In this document: positions 7,116-14,334 of the stretch, one piece after another
Numbering within the stretch: position 1 is the first letter of the stretch
Layout: every line of letters starts with the position of its first letter
IMG/VR virus record: IMGVR_UViG_3300031997_000059
Coordinates: 1 to 25,523 of that record
Reading direction: 5' to 3' (one strand)
Length of the DNA stretch: 25,523 bases
Origin: a virus
The notes under the pieces: model-generated
Database searches by the model: none
Told to the model about the DNA's origin: nothing
The model's input: the letters and a program-made list of their open reading frames with translations, nothing else
Translations under genes and position numbers: made by a program

Positions 7116-7906
7116 TTACGTTTGTCACCTTCAAGTGGGGGTCACTCTATACATCGGAGCACGTCAACGCTCTCGCGTTCGGACTCTACGAGGGAATGCG
7201 AGGCGTCCCTTACCGATTGATTTGCGTAACAGATCAGCCCGAAGGCGTGGCGGTTGAGACGTTCCCATTGTGGGATGACTGTTCGCAGATGCTGAGCCCG
7301 CGTGGACCTGAGGCACCGAGCTGTTACCGCCGCCTCAAGCTCTTTGACCCTGCTACTACACGAGCCCTCGGCATCTCGGATGGTAAGCGGGTTGTGCAGA
7401 TCGACTTAGACATGCTGGTAACCGGAGAAATCTGGCCCCTCTTCGAGCGCGCAGAACCATTCGTAGGATGGCACGCGAAAGGTTCGGTGCAGCAGCTCAC
7501 GTACAACGGCTCTATGTGGATGTTCCCTGCCGGGACCCTCGGGTACTTGTGGGCTGAGTTCAATCAAAGTGATGGTCCACGCTTGGCAATGAACGCCGGG
7601 TTCTTCGGGTCCGATCAAGCCATCTTGTCACATCTCCTGGTAGGGAAGGGTAGAGCGCGTGCAGGGTGGGATCAAAGCGACGGGTGCTATGCCTTTCGCG
7701 ATATTAGAGTTTCTCCATGCCAACCCCCGGACGCGCGACTCATTAGTTTCTATGGTCGTTGGAAGCCTTGGGACGCCGAGACTCACCGGCTTGCGCCTTG
7801 GGTCCGAGTGGCGTGGGAGAGAGTTAAACTAGAGTCTTGCAATACCGGGTTACTTGACCTAAATGCAAGTACTCAGGCGCAGGTACGCAGTACTCGCGTG
7901 CGGTAG
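7112..7906 (+). CDS. Glycosyltransferase (second of a paralogous pair)
   Basis: The protein has 264 residues and starts at ATG 7112 in an ATGA overlap; a longer reading from 7016 would overlap its neighbour by 100 bases. Shared blocks with the previous gene are EHVNALAF, LICVTDQPEG, ETFPLWD, CYRRLKLF, VQIDLDMLVTGEIWPL (D98-L-D100), TYNGSMWMFPAG, FGSDQAIL and RWKPWD. The two probably arose by tandem duplication and then diverged, so they likely add successive sugars or use different donors. A Ser/Thr/Arg-rich tail of about 25 residues (from roughly residue 240) has no counterpart in the first copy. The gene closes the coupled cassette; 27 bases then separate it from the prohead protease. Confidence 0.78.
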   Translation: MITFVTFKWGSLYTSEHVNALAFGLYEGMRGVPYRLICVTDQPEGVAVETFPLWDDCSQMLSPRGPEAPSCYRRLKLFDPATTRALGISDGKRVVQIDLDMLVTGEIWPLFERAEPFVGWHAKGSVQQLTYNGSMWMFPAGTLGYLWAEFNQSDGPRLAMNAGFFGSDQAILSHLLVGKGRARAGWDQSDGCYAFRDIRVSPCQPPDARLISFYGRWKPWDAETHRLAPWVRVAWERVKLESCNTGLLDLNASTQAQVRSTRVR

Positions 7907-7933
7907 CCTAACCCTTTCAACATAGGTGCAAAG

Positions 7934-10252
7934 ATGCCGAAGCCTCACGCGCGGCGCGTCCGCGCTACGGACGCGACCGAAGTGTGGTGCGCGTACTCCG
8001 AAGAAAAGTTCGTCGTAACTGGCGATGGGCACTTCGAGGGGCGAGCTCTCACCTTTGCCGAGCCAGACGAAAACTTTGGCTACACGTTCGAGCCCGACGC
8101 CTTCGATGCCGCACTTGCAGAGCGCGAAGTGAAGGGCGTTAAAATGTTCCGGGAGCATGACGTCTCTCGTCCGATTGGAGCATGGCTAGAGATCTGGCGT
8201 GACGAGCATTGCCTTTACGTCAAGGGTAAGTTGACACTCGAGACTGCCGATGCCAAAGAGGTGAAGGCGCTCATGGAAGACGGAGCGCTGAACTGCCTGT
8301 CGATCGGCTTTCATATCTTGGCTGAGTCTGACAAGCACGTACTCGAAGCTGACATCGTTGAGATCTCAGTGGTAGCATTCCCCGCTGACCCATCTGCTAC
8401 CCTTGGTAAGGATGGAAATGAGTTCAGCGATACACTCCGCAAGTATGCGGCCAATGGACAACTCCCCACGCGCGTGCGTTCGGTCTTGCCCAAGGAAGCA
8501 CAAACACTCTACCGCAAGGCCTGGAACAAGTTTTGCGCGACCCATCCTGATGCGCCACACTCGCGCGCTCACTCGGTAGCATGGAGAGCGGTCACGCGTA
8601 AGTTCAGTGCCCCGCACAAGGAGGCTGGCATGTGGGTTAAGAAGTTGAAGTACGACGCTGGTGGTAACCCCTACCACGTCGCGCAAGGCGAGCACGGTGG
8701 TGAGTTCACGACTGGTCCCTATGGACCGGGAGCCGCAGGTGACACCGCCGAGGCTATCGCCGAATCTTTGCAGGACTTCGCTGAAGTCAGTGACGAGGGC
8801 AAGCTCCAGATCGTCAGCTATCAAGACGCCGGGGTGATGACTCGTGACTCCGGCTTCGTCGTCCGCAGCAAGGATGACACAATCTACGACTCGGAGCACG
8901 TCAACGAAATCGTCCGCGAGGCGGCTGAGGAGCGCGGCTACGACACTCACGACTATAAGGACGTGGGCATCCTCACCAACGACACTGGTTTTGTCGCCCG
9001 CAAAGCGAAGAAGGAGTTCCAGGTCACCGTGGTCAAATCAGCCCGCAATGAGCATCAGGTAACTATCGTGCAGACAAAGTTTGTCGGTATGCGTGGAGGG
9101 CTTGACGCCAGTTCCCGCCAGTTCACCGACTCCATCGTCCTTGACGGTATGCGTCGAACCGCTGACGGTTATCTTGCAGCTACCGCGCGGGTAGCTCGCA
9201 CCGGTATCCAACTTTACTCCGGCCATGACTGTGGACGTCCAGAGATGGACGTCGTTCGCGTCTACCGGCCCGAGTCTGAAGTTTTCGCCCCTGAGGCGAT
9301 CAAGAGTTTTGCCCACCGTCCCGTCACTGTCGATCACCCGAGCGAAATGGTTAACGCCGACAACTGGAAGGACTATGCGGTTGGGCAGACAGGGGACAAG
9401 GTGGAGTTCGGCAACGGATTTGTCCGCGTTCCCCTTGTCCTCATGGATGCAGCTTCGATCAAAGCAGTCGAAGCAGGTAAGCGTGAACTGTCCATGGGAT
9501 ACACAACTGATCTTAAATGGAAGCACGGCTTCACCAAAGACGGACAGGAATATGATGCGGTGCAAACCGACATCAGAGGTAACCACCTAGCGATTGTCGC
9601 CCGGGCTCGCGGTGGTTCTGAACTTCGCCTGGGTGACAGGAACGGCACAGAAGGAGATCCCGAAATGCCCGAGATTAAAACGCAAACTGTTGAACTCGAC
9701 GGACTGCCAGTCGAGGTCACCGATGGCACCGCCCCATACCTCAAGAAGTTTGTTGCCCAGATGACCGAGAAACTCTCGAAGCTGGCAGCTGACATGACTG
9801 CGGCAGAGGCCAAGGCCGAAGAGGACAAGAAGAAGTACAAGGAAGATGCCGACGCCGCCCTGGCGACGAAGGATGCCGAACTCGAGACTGTCAAGAAGCA
9901 ACTCGAGGACGCCAAGCTGACGCCAGAGAGCCTTGACAAGTTGGTGAAGGACCGCGCTGACATCATCAGCAAGGCCAAAGTCATCATCGGCGACTCACTC
10001 GTGACTGATGGCCGCGACAACGCGGACATCTGCAAGCAGGTTGTTGCCAAGCGTATTGGCGACATAGCCAAAGATTGGTCTGAGGATCAGGTCGCAGCCA
10101 GCTTCAATACGCTGGCAGCCGACAAGTCCAAGACCAAAGAGTTCGCAGCCGCACTGGCTGACAGCTCCGGCAAGAAGGATGCTCGTGAGGAAGCTTACGA
10201 CAGCTACCAAACCAAGCTTCAGAATGCCTGGCGCAATACGCCGGCTGCGTAG
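7934..10252 (+). CDS. Fusion prohead protease: S78-like + ChaB-like + DUF2213-like + scaffold
   Basis: The protein has 772 residues and starts at ATG 7934 after AGGTG. Residues about 18-160 are an HK97 (S78)-type prohead protease: MFREHDVSRPIG (H75), LSIGF (S123) and an EADIVEISVVAFPADP strand. Residues about 182-238 look like ChaB: LPKEAQTLYRKAWNKF, then SVAWRAV and an AGMWVKK end. Residues about 295-380 hold a duplicated D-x-G-x-x-T-x-D-x-GFV motif and two QVTVV-like strands. Residues about 396-570 are DUF2213-like: VTVDHPSEMV (H468), ELSMGY (S520). From about 600 a charged coiled coil resembles a scaffold. It would clip capsid precursors during head maturation. Nested starts inside are described separately. 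Confidence 0.85.
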   Translation: MPKPHARRVRATDATEVWCAYSEEKFVVTGDGHFEGRALTFAEPDENFGYTFEPDAFDAALAEREVKGVKMFREHDVSRPIGAWLEIWRDEHCLYVKGKLTLETADAKEVKALMEDGALNCLSIGFHILAESDKHVLEADIVEISVVAFPADPSATLGKDGNEFSDTLRKYAANGQLPTRVRSVLPKEAQTLYRKAWNKFCATHPDAPHSRAHSVAWRAVTRKFSAPHKEAGMWVKKLKYDAGGNPYHVAQGEHGGEFTTGPYGPGAAGDTAEAIAESLQDFAEVSDEGKLQIVSYQDAGVMTRDSGFVVRSKDDTIYDSEHVNEIVREAAEERGYDTHDYKDVGILTNDTGFVARKAKKEFQVTVVKSARNEHQVTIVQTKFVGMRGGLDASSRQFTDSIVLDGMRRTADGYLAATARVARTGIQLYSGHDCGRPEMDVVRVYRPESEVFAPEAIKSFAHRPVTVDHPSEMVNADNWKDYAVGQTGDKVEFGNGFVRVPLVLMDAASIKAVEAGKRELSMGYTTDLKWKHGFTKDGQEYDAVQTDIRGNHLAIVARARGGSELRLGDRNGTEGDPEMPEIKTQTVELDGLPVEVTDGTAPYLKKFVAQMTEKLSKLAADMTAAEAKAEEDKKKYKEDADAALATKDAELETVKKQLEDAKLTPESLDKLVKDRADIISKAKVIIGDSLVTDGRDNADICKQVVAKRIGDIAKDWSEDQVAASFNTLAADKSKTKEFAAALADSSGKKDAREEAYDSYQTKLQNAWRNTPAA
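9665..10252 (+). CDS. Nested in-frame scaffold protein (internal start within the protease gene)
   Basis: An ATG at 9665 lies in the same frame as the protease fusion (its Met578) and has AAGGAG at 9651-9656, 8 bases upstream, which is stronger than the ribosome site of the full gene. The product would be 195 residues, consisting of a short strand-rich start (MPEIKTQTVELDG), then a long Lys/Glu/Ala coiled coil (about residues 25-90 of the short form) and a helical C-terminus. In lambda, scaffold Nu3 is made from an internal in-frame start in protease gene C, so the same arrangement is inferred here. The start coincides with the end of the DUF2213-like domain, which supports a real second product. 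Confidence 0.6.
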   Translation: MPEIKTQTVELDGLPVEVTDGTAPYLKKFVAQMTEKLSKLAADMTAAEAKAEEDKKKYKEDADAALATKDAELETVKKQLEDAKLTPESLDKLVKDRADIISKAKVIIGDSLVTDGRDNADICKQVVAKRIGDIAKDWSEDQVAASFNTLAADKSKTKEFAAALADSSGKKDAREEAYDSYQTKLQNAWRNTPAA

Positions 10253-10335
10253 CAGCTAGCAAATCAGAGACCAAGAGTCCGGCGAGTAAAGGAAACTCCT
10301 CAGAAACTTATCTCTCACGAAAGGACGACTTCAAA

Positions 10336-10776
10336 ATGACTCAGACAACTTACGTTGAGCGGATCGTGAAAGGCGCAGCAGGCCAAGTAGCGAACGAAAC
10401 GAACTGGGACGCCGACACAAAGAAGGTGGAGACTGCAGCCGGTATCGGCTTCGGTCTGGCCGTGTCGCGCGGTACCGATGATGATGGCGTCACCCTCGGT
10501 GGGGCGGCGTTCGTTGGTATTACGGTCAGGGATATTACACTCCTGAGTGGTAACGCTGACAAGTACAAGCAATATGAGCTCGCTGCGGTCTTGACCGAGG
10601 GCGAAATCTTTGCGAGTGCGTCCGAGAATGTGACTGATGGTGCGCAGGTGTTCTTCAACACCACGACCGGCGCGTTGGGTATTACCGGTGGTGGCAAGAC
10701 TGCCATTACTGGTGCCTACTGGCAGACCACGACCAGCTCCGGCGTCATCGGCATTGTTCGCCTGACGAAGCAGTAA
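10336..10776 (+). CDS. Capsid cement/decoration protein (Gp24-like)
   Basis: The protein has 146 residues. ATG 10336 is preceded by AAGGA at about 10320. It is rich in Gly, Thr and beta-branched residues, with no signal or membrane segment. A GIGFGLAVSRGTDDDG segment, FVGITVRDITL and LTEGEIFASASENV follow the pattern of small beta-sandwich cement proteins, and the position directly before the major capsid gene is the usual place. It would bind the outside of the capsid and stabilise the expanded head. The assignment is by pattern and synteny, without a catalytic motif to confirm it. Confidence 0.72.
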   Translation: MTQTTYVERIVKGAAGQVANETNWDADTKKVETAAGIGFGLAVSRGTDDDGVTLGGAAFVGITVRDITLLSGNADKYKQYELAAVLTEGEIFASASENVTDGAQVFFNTTTGALGITGGGKTAITGAYWQTTTSSGVIGIVRLTKQ

Positions 10777-10838
10777 TCGCAGAACTAAATCTAGGCCCGT
10801 CCAACCTGGTCTGGCCCAGCGCAGAAGGAGATTAAAAT

Positions 10839-11810
10839 ATGTCCCGCATGAATATGGCGGACGCCCAGCAACAGGCGCTGGGCTTCCTAACCGAGCAGGC
10901 CTCGTTCATTGAGGCCGAAGTTGTCAAGGTGCTTTACCCTGACATCCAGTACCCTGCCCTTGTCCCTGTCGATTCTTCGGCACCGGAGTGGGCCAAGTCC
11001 GTGACTTATTTCAGCATGGACATGACGGGGCGCGCGGATTGGTTCCATCATGAAGCCAAGGACATCCCGCTGGCAGACGTTGCCCGCGAGAAGTTCGAGA
11101 CCGGCGTCAGGATGGCTGGTATCGGTTATCGGTACACTTTGGAAGAGTTGGGCCAGGCCATGATGGTTGGGCAGAACCTTTCCAGTGAGCGTGCAGCAGC
11201 TGCTCGCCGTTCGTATGAGGAATTCTTGGACGACAAGATTCTCAACGGCGACACTGGCATGAACTTCCTCGGCCTCATTAACAACACCGCCGTCACTTCG
11301 GTCCTCGCGGCTGAGACCGGTGGTGTTGCTGGACACACTGACTGGGCGAATAAGACCGGTGACCAGATCATCACCGATATCAATACCGCCCTGTCCGCAA
11401 TCAACACGAACTCCTTGCAGATCGAGTTGGCGGACACGGTTCTCCTCCCTGTCGCGGAGATGAACCGCCTTGCAACCACGCGGCTCGCCTCGGCATCCGA
11501 TATGTCGGTGTTCGAGTGGGTCATGCGGTACAACGTCTACACCGCGCAGACAGGGCAGCCCTTGATGATCCGCGCGGTGCGTGGTCTTGAGACAGCCGGC
11601 ACGGCATCGAGCGGACGTATGATCGCTTACCGTCGTGACCCTGCGGTTCTCAAGGTTCACATTCCTATGCCTCACCGGTTTCTGCCCGTCTGGCAGACCG
11701 GCCCGATCACCTTTGACGTACCCGGTATCTTCCGCTTCGCGGGCCTCGAGATTCGGCGCCCCGGTGCGGTCCGTTATGTTGACGGCATCGTGACTAACCA
11801 GTACTCCTAA
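10839..11810 (+). CDS. Major capsid protein (DUF2184-type, HK97 fold)
   Basis: The protein has 323 residues and starts at ATG 10839 with AAGGAG (10825-10830) and 8 bases of spacing, a strong site expected for the most abundant virion protein. Features are a helical N-terminus (AQQQALGFLTEQASFIE), a YPDIQYPALVPVD segment, GIGYRYTLEELGQAM, an EEFLDDKILNGD helix, LLPVAEMNRLATTR and a beta-rich C-terminus (MPHRFLPVWQTGPITFDVPG, RRPGAVRYVDG). These match DUF2184 capsid proteins, which assemble the icosahedral shell. The N-terminal helix may be the part removed by the upstream protease. A hairpin follows the gene at 11835-11873. Confidence 0.88.
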   Translation: MSRMNMADAQQQALGFLTEQASFIEAEVVKVLYPDIQYPALVPVDSSAPEWAKSVTYFSMDMTGRADWFHHEAKDIPLADVAREKFETGVRMAGIGYRYTLEELGQAMMVGQNLSSERAAAARRSYEEFLDDKILNGDTGMNFLGLINNTAVTSVLAAETGGVAGHTDWANKTGDQIITDINTALSAINTNSLQIELADTVLLPVAEMNRLATTRLASASDMSVFEWVMRYNVYTAQTGQPLMIRAVRGLETAGTASSGRMIAYRRDPAVLKVHIPMPHRFLPVWQTGPITFDVPGIFRFAGLEIRRPGAVRYVDGIVTNQYS

Positions 11811-11834
11811 GCGAGTGCCGGAGTAAAACAGTAT

Positions 11835-11873
11835 TGAAGTGGGGGCCGGGCCAGAGCTCGGCCCCAAACTTCA
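11835..11873 (+). terminator. Strong hairpin after the major capsid gene (terminator or processing site)
   Basis: TGAAGT (11835-11840) pairs with ACTTCA (11868-11873), and GGGGCCG (11842-11848) pairs with CGGCCCC (11859-11865), leaving a 10-base loop. The 13 base pairs make a stable stem 25 bases after the capsid stop codon. No run of T follows, so it is not a textbook intrinsic terminator. It could reduce read-through or protect the capsid mRNA end. Confidence 0.5.
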
Positions 11874-11890
11874 GTTCAGGAGGAATTGTC

Positions 11891-12325
11891 ATGGTTAAAG
11901 TTCTCGTGCGAAATACACACGCTACGGCACGCCGTGGTTTCTACGACAACAATAGTGTGTCAGTGGTTCTGCGGCCCGGTGAAGAGCGCGTAGTGGACAT
12001 TAGGGAATCCCTCGTCAATGTCCTCACCCGCATGGATGGTGACGTCGTAGTTGTTAGCAAGATCGAGGATGCGCCGGAGCCGGCCCCTCGGACTTATCCA
12101 ACGAACAAGTTGGGCCAGGCAGTGCTGCAAGCAAAGTCGGCGGTGCCTGACCCAGTACCGGTCCCTGCCACCTGGAGAAATCTAGGATGGAATGACATGC
12201 GAAAGCTAGCAATCCAGGTCTCGGGCCACCCGATCAAGAACCGGTTAGAGGCAGAGGCCGCACTCGAGGCCGTGGAGCACAGCGATGGCTTATACAATTC
12301 CGACCGTGGAACAGTTTCAGACTAG
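11891..12325 (+). CDS. Small structural or head-tail region protein, unknown
   Basis: The likely product has 144 residues and starts at ATG 11891 with AGGAGG about 7 bases upstream; a longer frame from 11834 would begin inside the hairpin. The N-terminal half is strand-rich (VKVLVRNTHATARRGFYDNN, VVLRPGEERVVDIRESL, DGDVVVVSKIED). A proline-rich linker with AVPDPVPVPATW follows. The last 30 residues (NDMRKLAIQVSGHPIKN, then EAEAALEAVE) look like a small SAP/Rho-N-like helical unit that might bind nucleic acid or protein. The location between capsid and connector genes suggests a minor head role. It overlaps the next gene by 41 bases. Confidence 0.68.
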   Translation: MVKVLVRNTHATARRGFYDNNSVSVVLRPGEERVVDIRESLVNVLTRMDGDVVVVSKIEDAPEPAPRTYPTNKLGQAVLQAKSAVPDPVPVPATWRNLGWNDMRKLAIQVSGHPIKNRLEAEAALEAVEHSDGLYNSDRGTVSD

Positions 12326-12629
12326 GTTTCCCGAGTTTGAGGACACCGAGGATGAAGTTGTTACCCAGGCCATTACTGATGCCGCGAGGCAGGTCGGTAC
12401 GAACTGGATTGAGGCCGATTACCAAACCGGCATCCTTCTATGTGCCGCGCACCTTGTAGCAATCGGGTCTGCAGCGCAGGATTCAGGGGGCTTGCGGTCG
12501 TTCTCCATTGGAGCGATCTCAGTGACCTTTGCGGACTTTGACAAGGTCGCAAAACTTGAGACCACAAGCTACGGTCAGCAGTTTATTGCACTTCGATCAG
12601 TGAACGTGCGTGGACCCTTGGTGGTATAA
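12285..12629 (+). CDS. Head-tail connector protein (DUF4054-like)
   Basis: The protein has 114 residues. ATG 12285 lies in the end of the previous gene, with GGAG 8 bases upstream. It opens VEQFQTRFPEFEDTEDEVV and has a TQAITDAARQVGTNW helix, LLCAAHLVAIG and YGQQFIALR. This is the pattern of DUF4054, a connector that docks under the portal ring, equivalent in place to HK97 gp6. Its synteny after the DUF2184 capsid gene is typical. Stop and next start share TAATG. Confidence 0.82.
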   Translation: MAYTIPTVEQFQTRFPEFEDTEDEVVTQAITDAARQVGTNWIEADYQTGILLCAAHLVAIGSAAQDSGGLRSFSIGAISVTFADFDKVAKLETTSYGQQFIALRSVNVRGPLVV

Positions 12630-12964
12630 TGGGCCTCAACTACACCCGTATGCAGAAGATCGTAGACCGCCAGATCAAGAACTTTGGTGGTGGTGCGGAC
12701 AATGCAACACTAAAGCGTGGAAGCGTATCGCGCTCTTGCTCCATTGTCATTCTGCAGTTCACTAATCAGGAGCGCGTTGGTAACCTTCTTCAATGGACTG
12801 ACCAACGTGTGCTTGTATCAGCCAAGGATCTCACCACCCCACCCGACAATGAGTTGGACACCCTAGTCCATCTTGGAGTTGAGTATAGGATTGTGCAGCC
12901 GCCGACGGCACTTGCGCCTGACGGCGAAACAGTACTTTACTGGGAATTGGTAGTCAGGAAATGA
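12629..12964 (+). CDS. Head completion / head-tail stopper-like protein
   Basis: The protein has 111 residues and starts at ATG 12629 in a TAATG overlap. A polar helical N-terminus (YTRMQKIVDRQIKNFG) is followed by strands (SCSIVILQFTNQ, RVLVSAKDL) and a C-terminal block TPPDNELDTLVHLGVEYRIV ending YWELVVRK. A P-x-D-x-L, G-x-x-Y-R-I-V, Y-x-L-x-V-R order is usual for the small beta-barrel stopper proteins that close the head-tail joint. The assignment is supported mainly by position between the DUF4054-like connector and the tail terminator. Confidence 0.62.
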   Translation: MGLNYTRMQKIVDRQIKNFGGGADNATLKRGSVSRSCSIVILQFTNQERVGNLLQWTDQRVLVSAKDLTTPPDNELDTLVHLGVEYRIVQPPTALAPDGETVLYWELVVRK

Positions 12965-13461
12965 GCACAAGCGACAAGCGCCGCCAGATCCTGGACCGGC
13001 TTTTCGTTTCACTATCAGCCATCCCTCAGCAGCTCGGCTACGCACAGCATAGTGCGTTCCGCAACCGGGGCGTGCTGAAGACGGATAAGTTGCCCGCTGT
13101 TGTACTACTTGATGGGTCTGAGTCGCATGACGTCCGAACCGAAAACCGTGGCCGGATGTTTATGAACGCGAACATAGTTACGATGACCCCCCAGATCTTT
13201 GTGCTCTTGGTCGCCCGCAACTTCCCGAGTAATGTCGCTGTGGGCGACGAGCTAAACGCGTTTAGAACAGCAGTAATCCGGGCAGTTGCAAACGATACAC
13301 AACTTGCATCCCTCTGTGGCCCGAACGGAGGTGTGAGCTTGCGTAGGTGTGAGACCGACATGCAGACCGGGAGCACCCTTGAAGGTCAGCTACGTATGGA
13401 CTTCGCGTTTAAGTACGTACTCGATCCTTACAAGCTGCCAGTGAATGACGTCACTTCCTAA
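12961..13461 (+). CDS. Tail terminator / tail completion protein
   Basis: The protein has 166 residues and starts at ATG 12961 in an ATGA overlap. It starts DKRRQILDRLFVSLSAIP, then has KLPAVVLLDGSESHD, a MTPQIFVLLVARNFPSN strand pair, a DELNAFRTAVIRAVAND helix and a C-terminal GQLRMDFAFKYVLDP strand. This helix-strand-helix order is that of lambda gpU/SPP1 gp17-type tail terminators, which stop tail tube growth and join tail to head. Position immediately before the tail tube gene agrees. Sequence similarity in this family is low, so the call rests on pattern and place. Confidence 0.68.
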   Translation: MSTSDKRRQILDRLFVSLSAIPQQLGYAQHSAFRNRGVLKTDKLPAVVLLDGSESHDVRTENRGRMFMNANIVTMTPQIFVLLVARNFPSNVAVGDELNAFRTAVIRAVANDTQLASLCGPNGGVSLRRCETDMQTGSTLEGQLRMDFAFKYVLDPYKLPVNDVTS

Positions 13462-13478
13462 CTAAGGAGATTAAAACA

Positions 13479-14324
13479 ATGCCCTCTCTATTCGCCCCAG
13501 ATACCGATAACTATTTTGTCGGTAAAGGCGTGGTGATGTTCAAGCCGGATGGCGACGATCATTACCACTTCCTCGGCAACGTGACCGAGTTTGAGTTCTC
13601 TCCAACGCTTGAAACCCTCGACCATTTCTCGAGCATGGCTGGCGTGAAGTCCAAAGACAAAACCGTCGTTCTGCAGAAGGGTGGTGAACTCCGAATGGTC
13701 ATGGAAGAGTTGACAGCGCGCAACCTCGCCATGTTCCTCCTGGGTGAAGTCGATCTGACCGACCCGGACTTCCCGACCATGGAGATCTTCGGTTCGACCC
13801 TCTTGAGTGGTGCGGTGAAATACATCGGCACCAACGAGATTGGCCCGCGGTGGAACTTCGAGTTCGCAAAGGTGGACTTTGTCCCCTCCGGATCCTTCAA
13901 CCCAATCAGTGACGAGTGGGGCAACTTGGAGGTGACGGGTCAGATGGCTGAGGCAGATGGCACATTCGGCCAAGCTACACTCACGAACCTCAACGACGAC
14001 GGTGTGCCGATCAACGTTGGTTTGCCGTTCTATACCAATGACGATGCAGACGTGAGCCCGAGCGCCGGGCTGGTGTCTGAGGGTGACACCCTCACCGGCG
14101 ACAATGGCACGTGGTTGAACTTCGCAGCCGGTGGCGTTGCTGCCCTTAACTACACCTACCGCTGGTTGCGGGACGGTGTGGCGATCGGTGGTGCCACGAC
14201 TGTCACCCACCTCGTGGTGGCTGGTGACGTCGGCAAGTTCCTGACCTTCGAAGTGACTGCAACCAATATCGTTGGTTCGGCCATTGCGACCAGCGAGCCT
14301 GACAGTGTGGACGTGACCACATAG
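13479..14324 (+). CDS. Major tail tube protein with C-terminal Ig-like domain
   Basis: The protein has 281 residues. ATG 13479 follows AAGGAG with 9 bases of spacing, close in sequence to the capsid gene's site as expected for high expression. Residues 1-180 look like a tail tube protein: NYFVGKGVVMFKP, FLGNVTEFEFSPTLETLDHF, LRMVMEELTARNLAMFLLGE and WNFEFAKVDFVPSGSFNPI. Residues about 190-281 form a separate Ig-like domain: PSAGLVSEGDTLTGDNGTW, YTYRWLRDGVAIGGAT and GKFLTFEVTATNIVGSA. Such domains project from the tail surface and can bind carbohydrate or act as decoration. A terminator-like hairpin follows. Confidence 0.85.
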   Translation: MPSLFAPDTDNYFVGKGVVMFKPDGDDHYHFLGNVTEFEFSPTLETLDHFSSMAGVKSKDKTVVLQKGGELRMVMEELTARNLAMFLLGEVDLTDPDFPTMEIFGSTLLSGAVKYIGTNEIGPRWNFEFAKVDFVPSGSFNPISDEWGNLEVTGQMAEADGTFGQATLTNLNDDGVPINVGLPFYTNDDADVSPSAGLVSEGDTLTGDNGTWLNFAAGGVAALNYTYRWLRDGVAIGGATTVTHLVVAGDVGKFLTFEVTATNIVGSAIATSEPDSVDVTT

Positions 14325-14334
14325 TAGATTAGCC

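Noticed and set aside
9373-10071. 232-codon minus-strand frame over the protease/scaffold gene
   Set aside because: The Ser/Ala-rich product is the expected antisense of Lys/Glu/Ala coiled-coil codons and has no start signal.
10777-10838. Possible hairpin (GGCC repeats) before the major capsid gene
   Set aside because: Only a 4-base self-complementary GGCC pair across a loop of about 15 bases, too weak to call a terminator or regulatory RNA.
10887-11867. 326-codon open frame on the minus strand over the major capsid gene
   Set aside because: It mirrors a strong coding frame with a good ribosome site. Its protein is low in hydrophobic order and looks like an antisense reading of GC-rich codons, and no other gene is on the minus strand.
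12622-12630. Perfect extended -10 promoter element (TGGTATAAT)
   Set aside because: No -35-like sequence at the right distance, and the bases are explained by the last codons of one gene and the TAATG overlap with the next.
13488-14210. 240-codon minus-strand frame over the tail tube gene
   Set aside because: It is a shadow of the tail tube frame with no ribosome site and His/Val-rich composition typical of antisense reading.
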